NCBI RefSeq assembly: GCF_009720865.1
Contig: NZ_WNLA01000009.1
Location: 1-64,000 of the forward strand
Direction: 5' to 3'
Source: Pseudoduganella ginsengisoli
Lineage (GTDB): Bacteria > Pseudomonadota > Gammaproteobacteria > Burkholderiales > Burkholderiaceae_D
DNA: 64,000 nucleotides
The position numbers and the translations under genes were made by a program. Below, one piece after another: positions 58,895-64,000 of this stretch. Below the pieces are notes generated by a model that had not been told where the DNA came from, ran no database searches, and saw only the letters and a list, made by a program, of their open reading frames with translations. Position 1 is the first letter of the stretch; each line of letters opens with the position of its first letter.

Positions 58895-60307
58895 TTGAAG
58901 CTCTACGAAGCGCTGGCGCAAGAAATCGAAGACCTGGTCAGCCGGCAGGCGCTGCGTCCCGGCGACAGGCTGCCGTCCGTGCGCCAGCAGCAGGCCCGCC
59001 GCGGCGTCAGCCCGGCCACGGTATTCCAGGCGTACTACCTGCTGGAGGCGCGCGGCGTGATTGAATCGCGGCCCCGCTCCGGCTATTACGTGGCGCGCCG
59101 CCGCTTGCCCGATGATGCGCCGCCAGAGCCGCACGTGTCGCAGCCGGCCTTTGATGCGGCCGTGGTTGACGTCAGCGCGCTGGTGTTCGATGTGCTGGGA
59201 GCGGCCCGCAACCGTTCCGCGATCCCGTTTGGCTCGGCTTTTCCCAGCCCGCTGCTATTCCCGCTGGAGCGGCTGGCGCGGGAAACCGCGTCGGCCATGC
59301 GCAGGCTGGACCCGTGGAGCACGGTGGCGGACCTCGCTCCCGGCAATGATGCGTTGCGGCGCCAGATTGCGCTGCGCTACCAGCTCGATGGTGCGCCGGT
59401 GCCGCCGGACGATATCGTCATCACCAACGGCGCAATGGAAGCGCTGAACCTGTGCCTGCAGGCCGTCACCAGGCCGGGAGATGCGGTGCTGGTCGAGTCG
59501 CCCGCGTTTTATGCGGCCTTGCAGGCGCTGGAGCGTCTTGGGCTGCGCGCGGTGGAAGTGGCGACCGATCCGCGTGACGGCATGGAGATCGGCGCCTTGG
59601 CGCAAGCGCTGGAACGGCACCGGCCTGCCGCGTGCTGGCTGATGACGAGTTTCCAGAATCCGCTGGGCTGCCTGATGCCGGCCGGGAAAAAGCAGGCGGT
59701 GGTGGAATTGCTGGCGCGGCATCAGGTGCCGCTGATCGAAGACGACGTATATGGCGAACTGTATTTTGGCGCGCGCCGTCCCGCGCTGGCCAAGCGTTAT
59801 GACCAGCATGGACTGGTCATGCATTGCGGGTCCTTTTCCAAGTGCCTGGCGCCGGGGTTCCGTATCGGCTGGGCGTCGCCGGGGCGGCATGCGAAAGCAG
59901 TGGAACGATTGAAGCTGTCGACCAGCCTGGCGTGCGCGATGCCGTCGCAGCTGGCGCTGGCCGGCTACCTTGCGCAGGGCGGATACGACCGGCACTTGCG
60001 GCAGTTGCGGTCCGCACTGGAAGCGCAGCGCGACGCCATGCTGATGGCGGTGGCGCGGCACTTCCCGGCCGGGACGCGCGCGACGCGGCCGGAGGGCGGA
60101 TATTTCCTGTGGGTCGAGTTGCCTGCCGGGGCCGATGCGCTGGCGTTGCAGCGGGCCGCGCTGGAGCGGGGGATCAGCATTGCGCCGGGGCCGATGTTTT
60201 CCGCGCGGCGGGAGTTCGGGAATTGCCTGCGCCTCAACTACGGGCATCTGTGGAATGCGGAGCTGGAGGACGCGATGGCGGTGCTGGGCAGGTTGGCTCG
60301 GGCGTAG
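58895..60307 (+). CDS. MocR/PdxR-type regulator (GntR + aminotransferase fold)
   Basis: A fusion of a GntR winged helix (about 1-75: KLYEALAQEIEDLVSRQALRPGDRLPSVRQQQARRGVSPATVFQAYYLLEARGVIESRPRSGYYV) and a fold-type I aminotransferase domain (about 95-470) with VITNGAMEALNLCLQAVTRPGDAVLVESPAFY and the PLP-lysine in FSKCLAPGFRIGW. The TTG at 58895 gives a normal family start and has AGGGGAT 5 bases upstream; an in-frame GTG at 58847 would add 16 residues. MocR proteins sense pyridoxal phosphate or amino acids. Target genes unknown. The gene is divergent from the cytochromes. Confidence 0.88.
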   Translation: MKLYEALAQEIEDLVSRQALRPGDRLPSVRQQQARRGVSPATVFQAYYLLEARGVIESRPRSGYYVARRRLPDDAPPEPHVSQPAFDAAVVDVSALVFDVLGAARNRSAIPFGSAFPSPLLFPLERLARETASAMRRLDPWSTVADLAPGNDALRRQIALRYQLDGAPVPPDDIVITNGAMEALNLCLQAVTRPGDAVLVESPAFYAALQALERLGLRAVEVATDPRDGMEIGALAQALERHRPAACWLMTSFQNPLGCLMPAGKKQAVVELLARHQVPLIEDDVYGELYFGARRPALAKRYDQHGLVMHCGSFSKCLAPGFRIGWASPGRHAKAVERLKLSTSLACAMPSQLALAGYLAQGGYDRHLRQLRSALEAQRDAMLMAVARHFPAGTRATRPEGGYFLWVELPAGADALALQRAALERGISIAPGPMFSARREFGNCLRLNYGHLWNAELEDAMAVLGRLARA

Positions 60308-60398
60308 GGCGGATGTTATAAATCCAGCATGCGTGCGTCGCCGGGGTGCAGGCTGGCGGATTTGTAAGAGCCGCCCCACGGAATACTGGCGTGGCCTG

Positions 60399-61073
60399 TC
60401 AGGCGGCTGCCGGCTTCGGCGGCCGCGGCTTGCGCTTGTTTTTCACGGGACGCTGCGGCGGCAGTGCATTGCCGGCCGCGATCCAGTGGCGGTAAATGCG
60501 CAGCGCCACTTGCGCGTCATCGGCCGCATACAGGATTTGCCGTTCCGACAAGCGCGGCGCCGCCCAGTTGGTGGTGGAGATTTTCTTGGACTTTTGCAGC
60601 TTCTGGCCGAAGAAGCGCGCGACAGCGCTTTTCGCACCCAGGTCATTGCGCTGGCCGCCGCGCAGCGCGACCGATAAATCGGCCACGCGCTGCGGCTCGA
60701 TGCCCAGCTTGGCGCGCAAGCGGCGCACGTCGTCGGACAGGCCAAAGCCTACTTTGAGAATCTGTTCCGATTCCAGCACTTCCTTTAACAGCGGCAGTGC
60801 AGGGGAGGGCTGCGTTCCGATCTGGAACAGGTAGCAGACGGCATCCGTCGACAGCTGCACCAGGTGCGGGCCGTCGGACGTCTGGCCTTTGAGGAAGGTG
60901 GGCTTGGATTCCGTGTCGAAGCCGATCACGTCAGCCGACAGCAACGCCGTATGGGCTTGCTCCAGTTCGGCGGCGCCGCGCACCAGCAGCACATCGGCCA
61001 GTGCAATGCCAATGTAGGGAGGCAGCTCGGGGCCGGCCTCCGTATCCATCGGCAAATCGGCGGCGTCGTTCAT
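60399..61073 (-). CDS. 3'-5' exonuclease, RNase D-like DEDD fold
   Basis: A 224-residue protein. DEDD motifs: VIGFDTESKPTFLKGQTSDGPHLVQLST (Asp and Glu), ILKVGFGLSDDVRRLRAKLG, then SERQILYAADDAQVALRIYRHW with the last Asp. It lacks the HRDC domain of RNase D, matching the small 3'-5' exonuclease group. Its start overlaps the proQ stop (TGATG), so the two are translationally coupled. A C-terminal basic tail (KNKRKPRPPK) may hold RNA. Likely RNA or DNA 3' trimming. Confidence 0.87.
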   Translation of the reverse strand: MNDAADLPMDTEAGPELPPYIGIALADVLLVRGAAELEQAHTALLSADVIGFDTESKPTFLKGQTSDGPHLVQLSTDAVCYLFQIGTQPSPALPLLKEVLESEQILKVGFGLSDDVRRLRAKLGIEPQRVADLSVALRGGQRNDLGAKSAVARFFGQKLQKSKKISTTNWAAPRLSERQILYAADDAQVALRIYRHWIAAGNALPPQRPVKNKRKPRPPKPAAA

Positions 61074-61534
61074 CAGCCTTTTTTGGAGAACTTGGCAGCC
61101 AGCAGGTTGAGTTTTTCCTGGCGCTGTTTGGCCGCTTCCGCTTCGGCGGCGGCTTCGCGTTCCGCTTTCTTGCGTTCCGCTTCTTTCTTCAGGCGCTCTT
61201 TCAATACTTCCTTGGCATGCTTGCGGTGCACGTCGGTGACTTCCGCGCCCGCCGTGCCGTCCAGGTCATAGCGCACGGTGGCTTTTTCCATCACGCGCAG
61301 GTAGCGCTGCGAGCCAGTGTGGATGCCCAGCGCAGCGCGCATCAGCTTTTTATCGATGCCAGGCATTTGCGCCATGATTTGCTTGTCGATACCGATCGAC
61401 AGCGGCAGGCAATCGCGGAAAGGTGGGAACTGTTGCTGCAGTTGCTTCAACAGGGCACGGGCGGTTTGCGCAGGTGCGGCCGGCTGGTTGGCCGCTTCGG
61501 TGGCCGCCGGTTCCGGGGTAAGGCTAGTGTTCAT
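61073..61534 (-). CDS. proQ: ProQ/FinO family RNA chaperone
   Basis: About 153 residues from the ATG at 61534; a GTG at 61543 is an alternative. The ProQ/FinO RNA-binding domain (about 35-110: LLKQLQQQFPPFRDCLPLSIGIDKQIMAQMPGIDKKLMRAALGIHTGSQRYLRVM) is intact, followed by a basic coiled tail KEVLKERLKKEAERKKAEREAAAEAEAAKQRQEKLN. ProQ binds structured small RNAs and mRNA 3' ends. The coupled exonuclease gene downstream suggests joint action on RNA (inference). Confidence 0.9.
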   Translation of the reverse strand: MNTSLTPEPAATEAANQPAAPAQTARALLKQLQQQFPPFRDCLPLSIGIDKQIMAQMPGIDKKLMRAALGIHTGSQRYLRVMEKATVRYDLDGTAGAEVTDVHRKHAKEVLKERLKKEAERKKAEREAAAEAEAAKQRQEKLNLLAAKFSKKG

Positions 61535-61658
61535 CGACTTCACAGATTAATCAGAGGCCGCCAGCATATCACGCTGTCAGCATCGGTGCATTGCAAAATC
61601 CATCATCATGTTGTTTTGCTCATGAGATTTTCAGCGTGCGTTTGCTGTCGAATGCAGT

Positions 61659-61797
61659 TATAATAATCGACTCGCCAAACAAAATTGGCTGTAGCGGCAG
61701 GACTTGCAGCAGGTATCACAACTAACCAGCAATACATTCCCGCCTTGCATAGTAGATAAAAGCAAGCCCGTACATAGCAAGTGCAACGGGCTTTTTT
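61659..61797 (+). ncRNA. Candidate small RNA or attenuated leader upstream of rpoD
   Basis: A -10 box TATAAT stands at 61659-61664 and a strong terminator at 61765-61797: AGCCCGT (61765-61771) / ACGGGCT (61786-61792) then T6. Between them, a transcript of about 125 bases would carry a first hairpin (GCCAA-ACAAAA-TTGGC near 61674-61690) and no open frame of note. There is no gene on this strand in front of the terminator, so the RNA that ends there is either a small RNA or an attenuated rpoD leader. No -35 was clear. Confidence 0.45.
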
Positions 61798-61875
61798 CAA
61801 TTTCCGACGAGATGTTGTTTGCTGACGGTCTGGAACCGGACCGTTCGGCATAGTCTCGCATTGAGAGATATTTGA

Positions 61876-64000
61876 ATGACGAAAACGCCGAAAACCCTCA
61901 CGCTGTCTGCCAAACCCCGCACCACCGCGGCGCAACTGGCTGTACCTAAGACCACTTTATCTTATGTCATCGACAATGCGCAAGAGGCTGCCGGCAAAGT
62001 AACCGTCGTCAAGAAAACCCGTTCGCGCCTGGCTGCCGCCGCTGCGGCTGAAGCAGTGCAGGCTGGCGTTGCGCCAGAGGTGGCTGGCGCTGTGCCAGCC
62101 ATGGCGGAAGGTGTGGCGGCTGTTGCGGAAACGTCGGTCGAAGTACCTGTTGTAAAAGTCGCACGCAAGTCCGGCGTGGCGACGGCTGTGTCGCTGGCCG
62201 CGCCTGGCGGCGATGCGGTCAAGCCTGCTCCAAAGACGCGCGTGAGCAAAGCCAAGGCCGAAGCCGCGCCAGTGACCATCATCCCGGCCGGCGCCGCACC
62301 AGCGGTCAGCCAGACCACCGATGCCGCCGTGCTGGCCACGATCGATACGTCCGGCTACCAGCTGCCAGGCGTCAAAGTGCCCGGCCGCCGTGGCCGCAAG
62401 CCGAGCGAATTCACGCCGGAAAACGATGAAGTGGCGGCACTGAACGCCGTTGAGCGCGCTGAATTGAAAGCCGCGTCGAAGGCACGCGAGCGCAAAGCCA
62501 AGGGCCTGGACGCATTGAATTCGGACGGCGCATCGGCGGAGGAGCTGGAAAAACGCCGCACGCAGTTCAAGAACCTGATCAACCTGGGCAAGGACCGCGG
62601 CTACCTGACGTACGCTGAAATCAACGACCATCTGCCGGAAAACATCATTGATCCGGAAGCCATCGAAGGCATCATCGCGACGCTGAACGACATGGGCATC
62701 GCTGTCTACGAGCGCGCGCCGGACCAGGAAAGCCTGCTGTTGACGGATGGCGTGGTGACTGCCGCTTCCGACGATGAAGTGGAAGCCGCCGCCGCGACCG
62801 CGCTGTCGACCGTGGACTCCGACTTCGGCCGCACCACCGACCCGGTCCGCATGTACATGCGTGAAATGGGCGCCGTGGCGCTGCTGACGCGCGAAGGCGA
62901 AATCGAAATCGCCAAGCGTATCGAAGAAGGCTTGAAGGACATGATCCAGGCGATTTCCGCCTGCCCGACCACCATCGCAGAAATCATCGCGCTGGCCAAG
63001 AAGATCGAATCCGATGAAATGAAGGTCGACGACGTGGTCGATGGCTTCGTGGACTTGAACGAAACCGCCGCTGCGCCGGCGGTAGCCGCCGCCGGCGATG
63101 ACGAAGAAGACGAAGAAGAGGACGACGTCGAGGAAGAAGAAGAGGGCGGCGCTGCTGGCGGCGCGGCCGGCTACTCGGCTGAGCAGTTGGCGCAGCTGAA
63201 GAAAGGCGCGCTGGAGAAGTTCGAATTCATCGAAGAGCAGTTCGAAAAAATGCGCAAGGCATCCGGCGGCTATGGCTCGCCGGCTTACCTGAAGGCGCAG
63301 GAAGCGATTTCCGCCGAGCTGCTGGGCATCCGCTTCACGGCCAAGGTCGTGGAGAAGCTGTGCGACACCTTGCGCGGCCAGATGGAACAAGTGCGTTCGA
63401 TCGAGCGCGCCGTGCTGGAACTGTGCGTGAACCGCTGCGGCATGCCACGCGCCCACTTCATCAAAGTCTTCCCGGGCAATGAGTGCGACCTGGACTGGGT
63501 GGACGGCGAAGTCAATGCCGGCTACCCATACAGCGCGGTGCTGGGCCGTAACGTGCCTGCCGTGAAAGAGCTGCAATCGAAGATGATCGACTTGCAGGCC
63601 CGCGTGGCGCTGCCGCTGGCTGACCTGCGCAAGATTAACAAGCAGATGGCTGCCGGTGAAAAGCGCGCCCGCACGGCGAAGCGTGAAATGACCGTGGCGA
63701 ACTTGCGCCTGGTGATTTCCATTGCGAAGAAGTACATCAACCGCGGCCTGCAATTCCTGGACCTGATCCAGGAAGGTAACATCGGCCTGCTGAAGGCGGT
63801 GGACAAGTTCGAGTACCGCCGCGGCTACAAGTTCTCGACCTATGCAACGTGGTGGATCCGCCAGGCGATCACGCGCTCCATCGCGGACATGGCCCGTACC
63901 ATCCGCGTGCCGGTACACATGATCGAGACCATTAACAAGATGAACCGCATTTCGCGCCAGATCATGCAGGAAACCGGCAGCGAGCCGGATCTGGCCACGC
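61876..64000 (+). CDS. rpoD: RNA polymerase sigma-70 factor RpoD, 3' end beyond window
   Basis: An open frame of 708 full codons, still open at the window end. The N-terminal 180 residues are a long Ala/Lys/Val/Pro-rich extension typical of betaproteobacterial RpoD. Then region 1.1 ([44 protein letters not shown]), region 1.2 ([29 protein letters not shown]), the non-conserved region with an acidic run (from about residue 408), and regions 2.1-2.4 ([75 protein letters not shown]). It is the main sigma factor. The neighbour upstream is proQ and not dnaG, which is the more usual partner. Confidence 0.97.
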   Translation, partial: MTKTPKTLTLSAKPRTTAAQLAVPKTTLSYVIDNAQEAAGKVTVVKKTRSRLAAAAAAEAVQAGVAPEVAGAVPAMAEGVAAVAETSVEVPVVKVARKSGVATAVSLAAPGGDAVKPAPKTRVSKAKAEAAPVTIIPAGAAPAVSQTTDAAVLATIDTSGYQLPGVKVPGRRGRKPSEFTPENDEVAALNAVERAELKAASKARERKAKGLDALNSDGASAEELEKRRTQFKNLINLGKDRGYLTYAEINDHLPENIIDPEAIEGIIATLNDMGIAVYERAPDQESLLLTDGVVTAASDDEVEAAAATALSTVDSDFGRTTDPVRMYMREMGAVALLTREGEIEIAKRIEEGLKDMIQAISACPTTIAEIIALAKKIESDEMKVDDVVDGFVDLNETAAAPAVAAAGDDEEDEEEDDVEEEEEGGAAGGAAGYSAEQLAQLKKGALEKFEFIEEQFEKMRKASGGYGSPAYLKAQEAISAELLGIRFTAKVVEKLCDTLRGQMEQVRSIERAVLELCVNRCGMPRAHFIKVFPGNECDLDWVDGEVNAGYPYSAVLGRNVPAVKELQSKMIDLQARVALPLADLRKINKQMAAGEKRARTAKREMTVANLRLVISIAKKYINRGLQFLDLIQEGNIGLLKAVDKFEYRRGYKFSTYATWWIRQAITRSIADMARTIRVPVHMIETINKMNRISRQIMQETGSEPDLAT

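Noticed and set aside
61957..63918. Minus-strand open frame of 653 codons
   Set aside because: Antisense to rpoD, which has all conserved regions.

Overview
The window comes from a GC-rich betaproteobacterium, most likely of the family Oxalobacteraceae (Janthinobacterium/Duganella/Massilia type). The grounds are the overall gene content, the style of the sigma-70 RpoD protein, the many small BON, glycine-zipper and OmpA-type envelope genes, and the absence of anything enterobacterial or Gram-positive. This placement rests on recognition of the proteins, not on a search. No rRNA, tRNA, CRISPR array or prophage was found.

Region 1-18.4 kb is an envelope-stress neighbourhood. It begins with an IS1595/ISXO2-type transposase cut by the window edge. 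Then come small lipoproteins (OsmB-like, two BON proteins, glycine-zipper, collagen-like), an AsmA protein, a DUF4398-OmpA pair, a ferritin-like protein, a YqjD/YqjE-type trio, an AI-2E-type permease, a YihY/BrkB protein, a major OmpA porin, an MtfA-like peptidase, a universal stress protein and a DksA-like regulator. Nine good copies and one weaker copy of a 16-bp palindrome, TGTKCG-N4-CGYACA, lie upstream of these genes. Most sit about 41-42 bp from a plausible start of transcription. This is the geometry of a Crp/Fnr-type activator and suggests one shared regulon.

Region 18.4-32.9 kb is mostly chromosomal housekeeping and signalling: hydroxypyruvate isomerase, RhlE helicase, SuhB, TrmJ, a Tat-exported GMC dehydrogenase with its small subunit, a lipase-like hydrolase, a PAS histidine kinase and a 1208-residue REC-REC-GAF-PAS-GGDEF-EAL-REC protein. 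A MITE-like repeat is found twice (about 6.5 and 21.0 kb).

At 33.1-35.4 kb sits a visibly AT-richer single gene coding for a SIR2-like NADase domain joined to TPR repeats. It looks like a horizontally acquired antiphage defence gene.

Region 35.5-42 kb holds lipid-related genes: a two-domain fatty acyl-CoA reductase resembling Maqu_2220 of Marinobacter, a phasin with a histone-like tail, a patatin-like phospholipase and a TetR regulator. TPR and LOG proteins follow. Region 42-46.2 kb has the Cho nuclease and a modABCE molybdate operon with two ModE-like boxes over its promoter. Region 46.2-56.7 kb includes PurU, YaeQ, an M48 peptidase, a copper operon (DUF2946, PCuAC, YcnI-like, TonB receptor), a GIN-domain protein and a PilT-like ATPase with an odd P-loop. 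Region 56.7-64 kb has two multihaem cytochromes c, a MocR-type regulator, a ProQ-exonuclease pair, a candidate small RNA or leader, and the start of rpoD, which runs off the window.
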